A stretch of DNA of 64,000 nt from Verrucomicrobiota bacterium (lineage in GTDB: Bacteria; Verrucomicrobiota; Verrucomicrobiia; Limisphaerales; PALSA-1396): NCBI GenBank assembly GCA_016200005.1, contig JACQFP010000047.1:165551-229550 (forward strand). The letters run 5' to 3'. Below are positions 47,784 through 56,812 of the stretch, in pieces. Every line of letters begins with the position of its first letter. The stretch's first letter is position 1. Under the pieces are notes generated by a model. That model was not told the DNA's origin, did no database searches, and saw only the letters and a list, made by a program, of their open reading frames with translations. The position numbers and the translations under genes were made by a program.

Positions 47784-47857
47784 GTTGGAGTTCAAGCTTC
47801 AGCTTGCCCCACCCACCGCGCTGTGACGCCGCAACAAGCTGAAGCTTGAACTCCAAC
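47784..47857. repeat. 23-bp-arm inverted repeat gttggagttcaagcttcagc (family D)
   Basis: The arm at 47784-47806 (ending ttg) is perfectly complementary to 47835-47857 with a 28-nt loop. It lies in the 288-bp space between the divergent SNF2 and ACT-domain genes. There is no T tract. Probably a dispersed palindromic repeat; an effect on the divergent promoters is possible. Confidence 0.85.
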
Positions 47858-47951
47858 TTCGATTACGGCTGCGTCACGCTGTTTAACTCATCTCTCGGCA
47901 AGGTTGTTTCCAGGCTTGGCTTTTGGCGGCGGGGTATGGCTTATTTGCATC

Positions 47952-48410
47952 ATGCCTGTGGCAATCAGCAAAGCGCGGCGGCCCGATCCGGTGATTCAGT
48001 TCTCCGTTTTCACACCCAACCGGCTCGGTCGTTTGCACGACCTCACCCGTCTGTTGGGCTCGCATGGCGTGCACGTCCTGGCGTTGACCGTGTTGGACGC
48101 AACCGACAACGCCATCATCCGCGGCGTGGTGGATGACCCGGACCTCGCCCGCAGATTGTTGGTGGAAAATAATTTTCCATTCACCGAAAGCGAACTGCTC
48201 GTGGTCGAAATCGATTCAGCGACAGACTTGCACCGGATCATGTCCGCGTTGCTCGAGGCCGAACTGAACATCAACTATCTCTACTCCTTCATCCCACACC
48301 CCAATGGCAAATCCCTCATCGGTCTGAACATGGAGGACAACGAAGTCGCCGAGCAAATCCTGCGACGGCATCAGTTCCGCGTGCTCAAACAATCGGATAT
48401 CTCGCGCTAA
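47952..48410 (+). CDS. Tandem ACT-domain protein
   Basis: A 152-residue protein with two ACT-type ligand-binding folds: first about 10-75 (IQFSVFTPNRLGRLHDLTRL, NAIIRGVVDD), second about 80-145 (LLVVEIDSATDLHRIMSAL, INYLYSFIPHPNGKSLIGL). ACT pairs sense amino acids. It has no catalytic domain, so it probably regulates another protein or binds a metabolite. The start at 47952 is preferred; the longer frame from 47904 adds unconserved residues. Confidence 0.85.
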   Translation: MPVAISKARRPDPVIQFSVFTPNRLGRLHDLTRLLGSHGVHVLALTVLDATDNAIIRGVVDDPDLARRLLVENNFPFTESELLVVEIDSATDLHRIMSALLEAELNINYLYSFIPHPNGKSLIGLNMEDNEVAEQILRRHQFRVLKQSDISR

Positions 48411-48472
48411 CCCGCGCGCAAAGAATTCTTGTTGCGTTGGGAATATTCAGGTTTCCTCTCGGAGTAATGCCA

Positions 48473-50236
48473 ATGAAAAGAAGTTTACATGGCTCCCGGT
48501 TCTTCGCGCCCGGTCCGGTGGGTTGCCGTCGATGTCTTCGTGTTCGAATATCGATTCTGAGTTTGGGGATTATCTGGAGCTTGGCGCTTGGCGCTTGGGA
48601 CTTCCGCGCCTGTGCGGCCGATCAAGCCCAATGGGGCGCGGCCTGGTCGCGCAACATGGTCTCGCCGGAAAAAGGCCTCCCGGATTCATTTGATCCCAAG
48701 ACGGGCAGGAACATCAAGTGGTCGGTTCGGCTCGGCACTGAGACGCATTCCACGCCGGTCGTCGCCGGTGGTCGCGTGTTCATCGGCACGAACAACGGCG
48801 AACCGCGCGATCCCAAGCATCAAGGCGACCGCGGCGTGTTGATGTGCTTCGACGAGAAGACGGGAAAATTCCTGTGGCAACTCGTCGTGCCCAAGCGCGA
48901 GGAAGACCCTTACTTCGATTGGCCCAAGAGCGGGATTTCTTCGCCCGCCACCGTTGAAGGCGACCGCGTTTATATCGTCAGCAACCGCGGCGAGGTGCTG
49001 TGTCTCGATGCGCACGGCATGGCCAACGGCAACGAGGGTCCGTTCCGCGATGAAGCCGCGCACATGACGCCGCCTGAGAATTCCGGTGCGCCACCCAAAC
49101 CCGTCGCCGGCGCGGAGATCAATCCCCAGCCGCTGCGTCCTCCCGCCGACGGGGTGTTGCTCAAGCCCGGCCCGCTCGATGCCGACATCATCTGGCTCTT
49201 TGATCTGGTTTCCGACGCCGGCATCTGGCCGCATGATAGTGCGCACAGTTCGATTCTCATTCACGGGGACTATCTCTATCTCAACACCGGGACCGGCGTG
49301 GACAACACCCACAAGCGCATCCGCAGACCCGATGCGCCGAGCCTCATCGTGCTCGACAAGCGCACCGGCCAACTCGTGGCGCGCGACGACGAACACATCG
49401 CGCCCGATATTTTCCACTGCACCTGGTCATCGCCGTCGCTCGGCGATGTGAATGGACGTCCGCTGATTTTCTTCTGCGGCGGCAATGGAGTTGTCTATGC
49501 GTTTGAAGCAGTCGGAAAGGGAGTAATGGAGTCAGGGAGTAATGGGGTGGTGGGCCTGAGTAAATCGGCGCAACGCTCCAGCTCTCCAACACTCCAATCC
49601 CCCGCGACGCTCCGCAAAGTCTGGCAATTCAAGTTCGACCCGACGTCGCCCACGGGAGACGTTCACCCGTATCTCAGCAATCGCCGCGAAGGCCCGAGCA
49701 ACATCTACGGCCTGCCCGTCTTCCATCGCAACCGCATCTACGTCGCAGGCGGCGGCGATGTTTTTTGGGGCAAGAACGAGGCTTGGCTGAAGTGCATTGA
49801 CGCAGCAGGCCTCACCCGTCCTTTGGACACCCTCTCCCCATCCGATGGGGAGATGGACGGGGTGAGCGGCCTGCTCTGGTCTTACCCGCTGCAAAAACAC
49901 GTCATGTCCACGCCGGCGGTGTATGACGGCCTGGTGTTCATCTCGGACTGCGGACGCACGATGCATTGCGTGGACGCGGACACCGGCCAGCCTTATTGGA
50001 CGCACGAAATCACGGGTGAAGTGTGGGCCTCGCCGCTCGTGGCCGACGGCAAGGTTTATCTCGGCACGCGCGGCGGACAATTCTGGGTGTTCGCTGCGAG
50101 CAAGGAAAAGAAAATCCTCAGCACGATGGAACTTGGCGAACCCATCAGCGCCACAACGACCGCCGCCAACGGCGTCCTCTACATCGCCACCATGACTCAC
50201 CTCTACGCCGTGCAGAAAGGTGTGGGATCGAAATGA
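48473..50236 (+). CDS. PQQ-like beta-propeller protein with two repeat-derived inserts
   Basis: A 587-residue exported protein with a signal region (ISILSLGIIWSLALGAWDF) followed by an outer-membrane-type PQQ-like propeller: KWSVRLGTETHSTPVVAGGR, GVLMCFDEKTGKFLWQL, SSPATVEGDRVYIVSNRGEV and, at the end, VWASPLVADGKVYLGTRGGQ. Two in-frame low-complexity inserts interrupt it: residues about 349-377 (MESGSNGVVGLSKSAQ) from family F and 446-466 (TLSPSDGEMDGVSG) from family E. ATG at 48473 has ggag at ideal spacing. Propellers of this kind serve as scaffolds or dehydrogenases; no cofactor ligand is certain. Confidence 0.85.
   Translation: MKRSLHGSRFFAPGPVGCRRCLRVRISILSLGIIWSLALGAWDFRACAADQAQWGAAWSRNMVSPEKGLPDSFDPKTGRNIKWSVRLGTETHSTPVVAGGRVFIGTNNGEPRDPKHQGDRGVLMCFDEKTGKFLWQLVVPKREEDPYFDWPKSGISSPATVEGDRVYIVSNRGEVLCLDAHGMANGNEGPFRDEAAHMTPPENSGAPPKPVAGAEINPQPLRPPADGVLLKPGPLDADIIWLFDLVSDAGIWPHDSAHSSILIHGDYLYLNTGTGVDNTHKRIRRPDAPSLIVLDKRTGQLVARDDEHIAPDIFHCTWSSPSLGDVNGRPLIFFCGGNGVVYAFEAVGKGVMESGSNGVVGLSKSAQRSSSPTLQSPATLRKVWQFKFDPTSPTGDVHPYLSNRREGPSNIYGLPVFHRNRIYVAGGGDVFWGKNEAWLKCIDAAGLTRPLDTLSPSDGEMDGVSGLLWSYPLQKHVMSTPAVYDGLVFISDCGRTMHCVDADTGQPYWTHEITGEVWASPLVADGKVYLGTRGGQFWVFAASKEKKILSTMELGEPISATTTAANGVLYIATMTHLYAVQKGVGSK
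49517..49602. repeat. In-gene tggagt/actcca repeat (family F, copy 2)
   Basis: gggagtaatggagtcaggga and later ctccagctctccaacactcc form an imperfect inverted repeat inside the PQQ gene, sharing caacactccaat with the intergenic copy at 1507-1518. It is read as part of a Ser/Gly-rich loop with no frameshift. Confidence 0.6.
49809..49870. repeat. In-gene palindromic element (family E, copy 2)
   Basis: ccctctccccatccgatggg gives the core; outer arms are cctcacccgtcc and ggacggggtgag. It is read in frame as TLSPSDGEMDGVSG in the PQQ propeller. One base differs in the second arm (gagatgg instead of gagaggg). Confidence 0.8.
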
Positions 50237-50447
50237 ACCACGGATTGACAGGGTTTTCTGCTTCCAGCTTTCAACTTTCCGCATTTGATCTTCATTTGAC
50301 GCTGATTAGTTCCCCGCGCGCACTCGCCGCAGCATTACGACGCGAGCAGTCAGTCCCTCGGCACAAAAGAACGCACGAAGAGCCAAGATACTAAGATTCA
50401 TCTTGTAACCATCGGCAGGAACTGGTTGGCTACAATCAGGGTAAGAA

Positions 50448-51635
50448 ATGAAACCTTTGATGTTTCTCCTTTGGGCTCTTGTAGTTTCGGTTATTTCTTT
50501 TTTCTGCGTTGGTTCCACGGTCGCGCAGATCTGGACACAGGCAACCAACGCACCCGTAAAGACATGGTGGTCTGCCGCCTCTTCGGCGGACGGAACCAAG
50601 TTGGTGGCCGTAGCCTATGGCGGCCCCATTTACACTTCTACGAACTCTGGCGTGACTTGGATTTCAAACAACGTCCCGGCCAGAAACTGGTATTCCGTGG
50701 CATCCTCGGCCGATGGAATGAAGTTGGTGGCCGTGATCAGTATACTCAGCACTTCCGGCGCAGGTGGTATTTACAATTCTCCAGACGGCGGCGCGACCTG
50801 GACCTTAACGAGTGCTCCGGCAAGTCTCCACAGTTGGAATTCGGTTTCCTGTTCGACGGATGGGATGAAGATCGTCGCGGCAGGAACGCAGGCTCTGACG
50901 CGCCAAATCCACACCTCGTCTGACGGCGGTAATACCTGGGACTTGACCAGCGCCCCGAATCTCTCCTGGTATTCCGTCGCATCCTCTGCGGACGGAACAA
51001 AACTGGTGGCCTTGGCGTGGCAGAACAACGTCATTTATACCTCGGCCAATTCTGGATTGGATTGGTCGCCGAATACAGTGCCCAGCAACTATTGGAATAC
51101 GGTCGCTTCTTCAGCGGATGGAACTAAACTGATAGCCGGTGTGGATGGCGGCGGCATCTTCATCTCCACAAATTCGGGAGCGACTTGGACTTCAAACAGT
51201 GCCGCCCCCTCCCGACGCTGGTTGTCCGTCGCCTCCTCGGCTGATGGTAGCAAGCTGGCAGCGACTTCCACCGGCCCCATCTACACGTCGTCGGATTCGG
51301 GATCAACCTGGGTTTCAAACAATTTGCCTGAGTTGTATTGGTCCTCAATTGCCGTTTCAGCCGACGGAAGCAAGATGGTCGCGGTGGCTGCCAACGGTCA
51401 GATTTACACCTCACTTCCTTCTCCGCCTTCGTTGAGTCCGTCACGTTTCGGCAATAGCCTGTTGCTTTCCTGGCCCAGCGTTCCTGCCAGCTTTCAACTG
51501 CAACAAAACTTTGATTTGGACGCCAACCACTGGACCAACTACACCGGCACGGTCACGGACGATGGCACGAACAAAACCGCGAGCATCAGCACAGCCATCG
51601 GCAGCCTGTTCTTCCGCCTTAGATCAGCAGATTGA
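50448..51635 (+). CDS. Secreted BNR/propeller protein with FFRL C-terminal module
   Basis: A 395-residue exported protein (MKPLMFLLWALVVSVISFFC leader). About seven blades repeat the pattern W-x-S-V-A-S-S-A-D-G-T-K-L followed by G-x-I-Y-T-S-x-N-S-G-x-T-W, a BNR/Asp-box-like sialidase or VPS10-type propeller without visible catalytic triad. It ends in the shared module (LLLSWPSVPASFQLQQNF, then FFRLRSAD). Probably a surface or secreted recognition protein. Confidence 0.8.
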   Translation: MKPLMFLLWALVVSVISFFCVGSTVAQIWTQATNAPVKTWWSAASSADGTKLVAVAYGGPIYTSTNSGVTWISNNVPARNWYSVASSADGMKLVAVISILSTSGAGGIYNSPDGGATWTLTSAPASLHSWNSVSCSTDGMKIVAAGTQALTRQIHTSSDGGNTWDLTSAPNLSWYSVASSADGTKLVALAWQNNVIYTSANSGLDWSPNTVPSNYWNTVASSADGTKLIAGVDGGGIFISTNSGATWTSNSAAPSRRWLSVASSADGSKLAATSTGPIYTSSDSGSTWVSNNLPELYWSSIAVSADGSKMVAVAANGQIYTSLPSPPSLSPSRFGNSLLLSWPSVPASFQLQQNFDLDANHWTNYTGTVTDDGTNKTASISTAIGSLFFRLRSAD

Positions 51636-51758
51636 AGCTTGTGCGCCCAACCACAGATAAACGCGAATGGACACAGATTTATGCTTTCTGCTTTCAACAT
51701 CCGTTATGGACAAACGCGGGGCCGTCAAGGAGCATCCAATGCAGTCGCCCTCAAGCCT

Positions 51759-52772
51759 ATGGATGATCAATATCCAGGAACCGCGCCGGTTGAATCAATT
51801 CCGTTGCCCACGCCTTACAAGGACCGTTCGGCGGGGCTGATCATCTTCGGCATTCTGACGATATTGCTCGGCTGTCTGGCCGGACTGTTTGTCCCTTTGA
51901 TGTTGATCGGGCAGGCCGCGTCTGCCAAAGCCTCGGGTGCGGCGACCCCATTTTCCGCCATTCTTCCTGCCATGTTGATCTATGGCGTTTTGGCGGTGGC
52001 GTTGGTGTGGTTGGGAATTGGCTCCATCATGGCCCGACGCTGGGCAAGGGCGCTGTTGCTCATCTTTTCGTGGAGCTGGCTCATCATGGGACTGTTTGTT
52101 TTGGTTTTCATGGCGTTCTTGATGCCGAAAATGCTGGCCAACTTACCCACTAGCGGAGCGACCAACCAACCGGCGGTGCCTTCGGCAGCGATAGCCGGGA
52201 TGATGGTCGGCATGTTTCTGGTCTTCGGCGTCATATTTGTGATTTTGCCGGCAGCCTGGACTTTTTTCTATAACAGCCGGCATGTGAAGGCCACCTGTGA
52301 AACGCGCGATCCCGCAACGCGCTGGACCGATGCCTGTCCGTTGCCGGTGTTGGGGTTTTGTTTGTGGCTGTTGTTGGGTGTGCCGATGATGCTGATCATG
52401 CCCCTTGCGGGTCACGGCGTGATGCCGTTTTTTGGAATGTTCCTCACCGGTGCGCCGGGCGCGATGCTATGTCTGGCCATCGCCGCCATCTGGAGTTATG
52501 CCGCCTGGTCGTTGTATAAACTCGAGCCGCGGGGTTGGTGGCTGATCTTAATCGCTTTGTGTGTGTTTATGGCGTCCGCCATCCTGACGTTTGCCCGGCA
52601 TGACGTGATGGAAATGTATCGGCTGATGGATTATCCCGAGGCGCAAATCGAACAGATACAAAAGTCCGGCTTGCTGGTGGGGAACCGCATGACGTGGCTG
52701 ATGGCGTTTTCCATGCTGCCGTTCCTGGGCTATCTCCTCTTCATCAAGAAATGTCTCCGCAGCAAATCGTAA
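51759..52772 (+). CDS. Polytopic membrane protein of unknown function
   Basis: A 337-residue protein with about eight transmembrane helices, grouped as two sets of four: LIIFGILTILLGCLAGLFVP, AILPAMLIYGVLAVALVWLG, ALLLIFSWSWLIMGLFVLVF, MMVGMFLVFGVIFVILPAAW, then VLGFCLWLLLGVPMMLIMPL and further segments. No family is assigned. ATG at 51759 gives MDDQYPGTAP; the earlier frame from 51639 lies in non-conserved sequence. It ends 12 bp before qatA, so read-through into the defence operon is possible. Confidence 0.75.
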   Translation: MDDQYPGTAPVESIPLPTPYKDRSAGLIIFGILTILLGCLAGLFVPLMLIGQAASAKASGAATPFSAILPAMLIYGVLAVALVWLGIGSIMARRWARALLLIFSWSWLIMGLFVLVFMAFLMPKMLANLPTSGATNQPAVPSAAIAGMMVGMFLVFGVIFVILPAAWTFFYNSRHVKATCETRDPATRWTDACPLPVLGFCLWLLLGVPMMLIMPLAGHGVMPFFGMFLTGAPGAMLCLAIAAIWSYAAWSLYKLEPRGWWLILIALCVFMASAILTFARHDVMEMYRLMDYPEAQIEQIQKSGLLVGNRMTWLMAFSMLPFLGYLLFIKKCLRSKS

Positions 52773-52784
52773 AAGGCACACCGT

Positions 52785-54572
52785 ATGTGGACAGACCGCG
52801 AAACTGACGAAGACTGCCTCGGGTTCGGGAGCTACGTCAAAGTTCTTGCCGACATCTGCGTGGAACGAAGTATCGCACCGCTCACCCTTGGAGTTTTTGG
52901 ATCGTGGGGAAGCGGCAAGAGCAGTCTCATGAAAATGCTCCAGCAGCATGTCGAAAGCACTGTCGATTCCCACAAGTTCAAAACCCTTTGGTTCAACGCA
53001 TGGAGATACGAGGGAAAGGAGGAAGCCCAAGTTGCCCTCATTCATTCCATCCTCAACAAGTTTCAAGAGAATAGAACCCTTAGCGACGACGCTAAAAACG
53101 TGCTAAAGCGGCTCAAAGATGGCGCGAGCGTAATAAAGCTGGCAAAGTTCATCGGAAAGTCGGCGATGACATTGACACCTGACCTTGCGGGTCTTCTGGA
53201 CTGTTTTCGGGATGAATCGGAGAAGCTTGCAGCGACGATGGAGAGCTTTGAGAAGGACTTCGAAGAGTTTCTCAAGATGCTAGAGGTCGAAGGAATTGTC
53301 GTTTTCATTGACGATCTTGACCGCTGTCAAAGCTCCAAGGTGGTTGAGATTTTTGAAACGATAAAATTATTTCTCAACACGCCGAAATGCACGTTTGTGA
53401 TCGGGGCAGATCCCGACAAGATTGAACACGCCATCGGTGACACTTACAGAGTCGTTGATCTCAAGCGTACGGATTTCACGAAGGATTATTTGGAGAAGAT
53501 TATCCAACTGCCGTTTAGGATACCTGAACAACAGCTTTCCGATATCGCTTGTTATGTTGGAATGTTGGTCATGAAGCGATTCGTAACCGATGAAGCATGG
53601 CAGACGCTTCTTCAAGAGCGAGTTTCGCTGATTGGAAAGGGAGAGAAGATTGGTGATGCATTTAATGAGTGGGTGATTCAACACCCAACAGGAATGATGG
53701 ACAAGAAGGTCGATGCGCCGCTGAAGCAGCTCCAGCGGACGCTGCCCTATGTATCAATTCTTGCCCACGGTCTGAAAGGAAACCCGAGGCAGATAAAACG
53801 GTTCCTGAATATAGTGGGGATGCGAGAACGCCTGGCGGAACACAACAAGCTCTCGGTCGACTCTGACGTACTCATCAAACTGGCCGTGCTCGAGTACGCT
53901 TGGCCAGAATTCTTCGGCCAATTGGTCGAAACCTTTGATCCATCTTCAGGGGTTTCGACGTTGGTGGTTGAAGTATTGAAGGCGCACAGAGAGCAAACGA
54001 AAGAGCCGGATTCACCTTGGGTAAGAGTGGCACTGGAGTCACCCGGGCTCGCCGATTTCTTAGCCGCTGATCCGTGCCTTGACGAAGGGTTTCACCTTGG
54101 CCCTTATCTTTTCCTCGCCCAAACCTCGCTCGTCTCACAAAAGGGCGGAGGTGTTACAACTCTCGAGCAGTTGGCGAAATCCTTCGCTACGCGAATTTCC
54201 AGCGAAGATCGCGTTCGCGCGGACGCGGCGGCACGACAAGCGGCGAAGGCCGAACCTGCCGTTGTTGCAGCGGTTGTGCGGCTGTTAACGCCGAAACTCT
54301 TTACTCCAGATGGGGGAAAAGTGCAGACGCATGTCCTGACTGGCCTGGCTACGATTTGCAGGGAACACCCGAAGCACTACGAAGAGGTGTTGGCAGCAAT
54401 AGAACAATTGCCGTCGCGGCCAAGGAGCGCCGTGTCGTTCGTCGCTGCAACAATAATTCAGAGTGCGGAAAAGGTGGGAGCGAAACTTTCGGACGGCCTC
54501 AAGGAACGGTTCGTTTCCGCGTCACCAATTGCTCAGTCGCTGGTTAAGCGTGGTGCGAAAGAGCGCAAATAG
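52785..54572 (+). CDS. qatA: QatA-like KAP-family P-loop NTPase
   Basis: A 595-residue cytoplasmic NTPase. Walker A GSWGSGKSS (39-47), KAP-family motif WFNAWRY (69-75), and Walker B VVFIDDLDRC (172-181) are all present; the acidic DDLDR is typical. The C-terminal half is helical and unassigned. KAP ATPase followed by QatB and a QueC-like protein is the gene order of Qat antiphage defence. QatB follows after nine bases. The N terminus reads MWTDRETDEDCLGF, conserved among KAP defence NTPases that lack the membrane insertion. This gene has no apparent own promoter in the 12-bp gap behind the membrane protein gene. Confidence 0.9.
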   Translation: MWTDRETDEDCLGFGSYVKVLADICVERSIAPLTLGVFGSWGSGKSSLMKMLQQHVESTVDSHKFKTLWFNAWRYEGKEEAQVALIHSILNKFQENRTLSDDAKNVLKRLKDGASVIKLAKFIGKSAMTLTPDLAGLLDCFRDESEKLAATMESFEKDFEEFLKMLEVEGIVVFIDDLDRCQSSKVVEIFETIKLFLNTPKCTFVIGADPDKIEHAIGDTYRVVDLKRTDFTKDYLEKIIQLPFRIPEQQLSDIACYVGMLVMKRFVTDEAWQTLLQERVSLIGKGEKIGDAFNEWVIQHPTGMMDKKVDAPLKQLQRTLPYVSILAHGLKGNPRQIKRFLNIVGMRERLAEHNKLSVDSDVLIKLAVLEYAWPEFFGQLVETFDPSSGVSTLVVEVLKAHREQTKEPDSPWVRVALESPGLADFLAADPCLDEGFHLGPYLFLAQTSLVSQKGGGVTTLEQLAKSFATRISSEDRVRADAAARQAAKAEPAVVAAVVRLLTPKLFTPDGGKVQTHVLTGLATICREHPKHYEEVLAAIEQLPSRPRSAVSFVAATIIQSAEKVGAKLSDGLKERFVSASPIAQSLVKRGAKERK

Positions 54573-54581
54573 CGTTGCCGT

Positions 54582-55406
54582 ATGGGAACATCAAAAAGCC
54601 TTTCAACACCCAGCGGCGGAGAGTGGAAGCCGCTCAAGACAAATTTGACGAGCTATCTCGGCGGGGACCGCCGAATTACTCCGGTCAAGCTCGTAGGCCA
54701 GACTATGAGAGCGGCCGGGGGATTCGCATCTGCTGGTTCGAGTCGTTTTCCTACTGGAGGAACAGCGGGAAGTGGTGGTGGAGGTTCAGGCGCGGGTGGG
54801 CGACGGGGCGGCGGGCGGCGAGGTCGAGGAAAAGGATTGGGAGCTACAGTCGGTGGCCTTGGCGCCTTTGCGAGTTCATTGCAAAAAGATGGTTTGGATT
54901 CAGCCTTGGACACGCTGGCTCTCTCTGAACTGCACGGCAAGGAAGCTCCCGAAGTAATTGCGAAGATTGCCGAACATCTCTGCGAGGCGGGAGACGGTAT
55001 TGATCAGGAGATTCTGAACAATTCCCTTCGCACAACGATTCTTGAGGCGGCGAACTTGGGAAGCGAGCTCGGATACGAAGACTTGGAAGCGGGCCTGCAA
55101 GCTTTCCTTGGCGCTGAAGGAATTGAAGGATTGATTGAGCTTCTCCTCGGCCGGTTCGCATTCGAATTTGTTTGGAGCCGTGATGAACAGCACGTTCAAG
55201 CTCACAGCACTGGCGAGGCAGATGTGGAAGCGCTCCAAGACGCACTTCTGCATTCATGCAAGGGCGAGGTCCGCGATATCATAAATGACGCCAAGGCAGC
55301 TGGCAGCTTTGATAGAGTGGACTGGTTTGGTAATGACGGCGTAAAGCTCGGCCATGAAATCGCGACCAAAGTGGAGGCACGCCTCATAGCCCATGCTGAA
55401 GATTGA
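54582..55406 (+). CDS. qatB: QatB-like protein
   Basis: A 274-residue protein typical of QatB. It starts MGTSKSLSTPSGGEW, giving an N-terminal Gly after Met removal, then a Gly/Arg-rich flexible stretch (about 59-85) and a helical C-terminal domain (GLGAFASSLQKDGLDSALDT onward). It has no enzymatic motif. I recall reports that QueC-like proteins in type IV CBASS and Qat attach a deazaguanine to a partner's N-terminal glycine; the conserved MG start here fits that role, but I cannot verify it from sequence. It lies nine bases after qatA and six before qatC. Confidence 0.88.
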   Translation: MGTSKSLSTPSGGEWKPLKTNLTSYLGGDRRITPVKLVGQTMRAAGGFASAGSSRFPTGGTAGSGGGGSGAGGRRGGGRRGRGKGLGATVGGLGAFASSLQKDGLDSALDTLALSELHGKEAPEVIAKIAEHLCEAGDGIDQEILNNSLRTTILEAANLGSELGYEDLEAGLQAFLGAEGIEGLIELLLGRFAFEFVWSRDEQHVQAHSTGEADVEALQDALLHSCKGEVRDIINDAKAAGSFDRVDWFGNDGVKLGHEIATKVEARLIAHAED

Positions 55407-55412
55407 TTTTCT

Positions 55413-56798
55413 ATGATGATTGTTCGCTATATCGGCCAGCGAAGTTGCCAAGCTCCCCGTTATCACCAAGCGCTAGAAACTGAAGATTCCTTGATTGTTG
55501 ATTCATATAGCGAGGGCAACGTCACGTTCCGGCTTACATGTGACGAAAAAGCGGTTCGACTTCGATTCAGTCCCGCAGCACGCGACCTTCTCGACATTGC
55601 AGTGTGCGTTTACATCGCTGATGAGCACGTCCCTCGCGAATCCGGCCCCGATCACTGGACGCGAAATCTCTGTTTTCTACTTCCGGTGCTGCAACTCGAT
55701 GTCTGGCGCGGAGCCGAAGCTCTATTGGCCGAAACGCTCTTCACTCTCTCTGGCGACAAGTTTGAATTCGCTTGGGAAGAATGCATGGGAGCTCCTCGGA
55801 GACCACACCATAGGGGACGCGTTTCGCGTCAATTCGATACGGTCTGCCTTTTCTCTGGCGGCATTGATTCGTTGTTGGGCGCATGGCTATTACTTAAAAG
55901 CGGAAGGAAAGTTTTGCTCGTGGGGCATCAAGCGGATAATACGACCGCCGGTGTGCAAAATGAACTAGCACGCCGGCTCAGGGTGAAGTTCCCGGGACAA
56001 GTGTCCTTCATCCAATGTCGGGCGGCCCGGTCCAAGTCAGACCATCCGAGATTTCCATTACCAGCGAAAACGGAGGAGACGCACCGGGTGCGGTCGTTTC
56101 TCTTCATAGCCCTAGCTGCTGCCGTGGCTGAAGCGCAAGGAATCGAATCCTTATTTGTTCCAGAGAACGGATTGATAGCGCTAAACGCGCCGCTACAGCT
56201 ATCAAGACTGGGCACTCTCAGCACCCGAACAGCACATCCGAAGTTTCTTTTGCAGTTGTTGCAGACGCTGGCCAAGCTCGGCGTTTACAATGGAGAACTG
56301 AAGAACCCATTTCTGTACAGTAGCGAGACCGACATGTTGCGCGACTGCGGCGGTGATGTCTTGGCACTTCTAAAACTCTCTGTCTCCTGCGCTCACCCAA
56401 GTCGTATGCACAAGTTCGGTAAGCGGCACTGTGGCTACTGTGTTCCTTGTTTGTACCGCCGGTGCGCGATGGCTGAAGTGGTCAACAATTTTGAACAGGA
56501 ATTCGTGTACAATCCATTCGTTGACTTGGGTGCAGGGAAATTGACTGAAACGACAGCGCCGCATGTGAGGGCGCTTACGACGTTCGCCAAAAGAGTTGTC
56601 TCTTCGACTGAGGCGCAACGCCAACTCCTAGTCCTTGCGCATGGCCATTTTCCTGCGAACGTCGGGCGATTGATCGGACCTAAAGGCGCGTCGAATTACT
56701 CGCCGTGGTCAGACATGCTTTTACGTTGGTCGCAGGATTACCTCAGGAAAGCAAGCGCGTGGAGCAGCGCTAACACGAAAAAGATTCTCAGTCTCTAG
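55413..56798 (+). CDS. qatC: QatC-like, QueC-family nucleotide-processing protein
   Basis: A 461-residue protein. After an N-terminal domain of about 140 residues, a QueC-type adenine nucleotide alpha-hydrolase fold has the PP-loop SGGIDS (148-153), VGHQADNTTAGVQNELA, and a zinc-type Cys set C326, C340, C343 and C346 in HCGYCVPC, as in QueC but with wider first spacing. QueC makes preQ0 from carboxy-deazaguanine. QatC in known systems is thought to use this chemistry for defence. The N-terminal extension is absent from housekeeping QueC. It ends 14 bp before the ASCH gene. Confidence 0.92.
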   Translation: MMIVRYIGQRSCQAPRYHQALETEDSLIVDSYSEGNVTFRLTCDEKAVRLRFSPAARDLLDIAVCVYIADEHVPRESGPDHWTRNLCFLLPVLQLDVWRGAEALLAETLFTLSGDKFEFAWEECMGAPRRPHHRGRVSRQFDTVCLFSGGIDSLLGAWLLLKSGRKVLLVGHQADNTTAGVQNELARRLRVKFPGQVSFIQCRAARSKSDHPRFPLPAKTEETHRVRSFLFIALAAAVAEAQGIESLFVPENGLIALNAPLQLSRLGTLSTRTAHPKFLLQLLQTLAKLGVYNGELKNPFLYSSETDMLRDCGGDVLALLKLSVSCAHPSRMHKFGKRHCGYCVPCLYRRCAMAEVVNNFEQEFVYNPFVDLGAGKLTETTAPHVRALTTFAKRVVSSTEAQRQLLVLAHGHFPANVGRLIGPKGASNYSPWSDMLLRWSQDYLRKASAWSSANTKKILSL

Positions 56799-56812
56799 CT
56801 GACGATTTGTTT

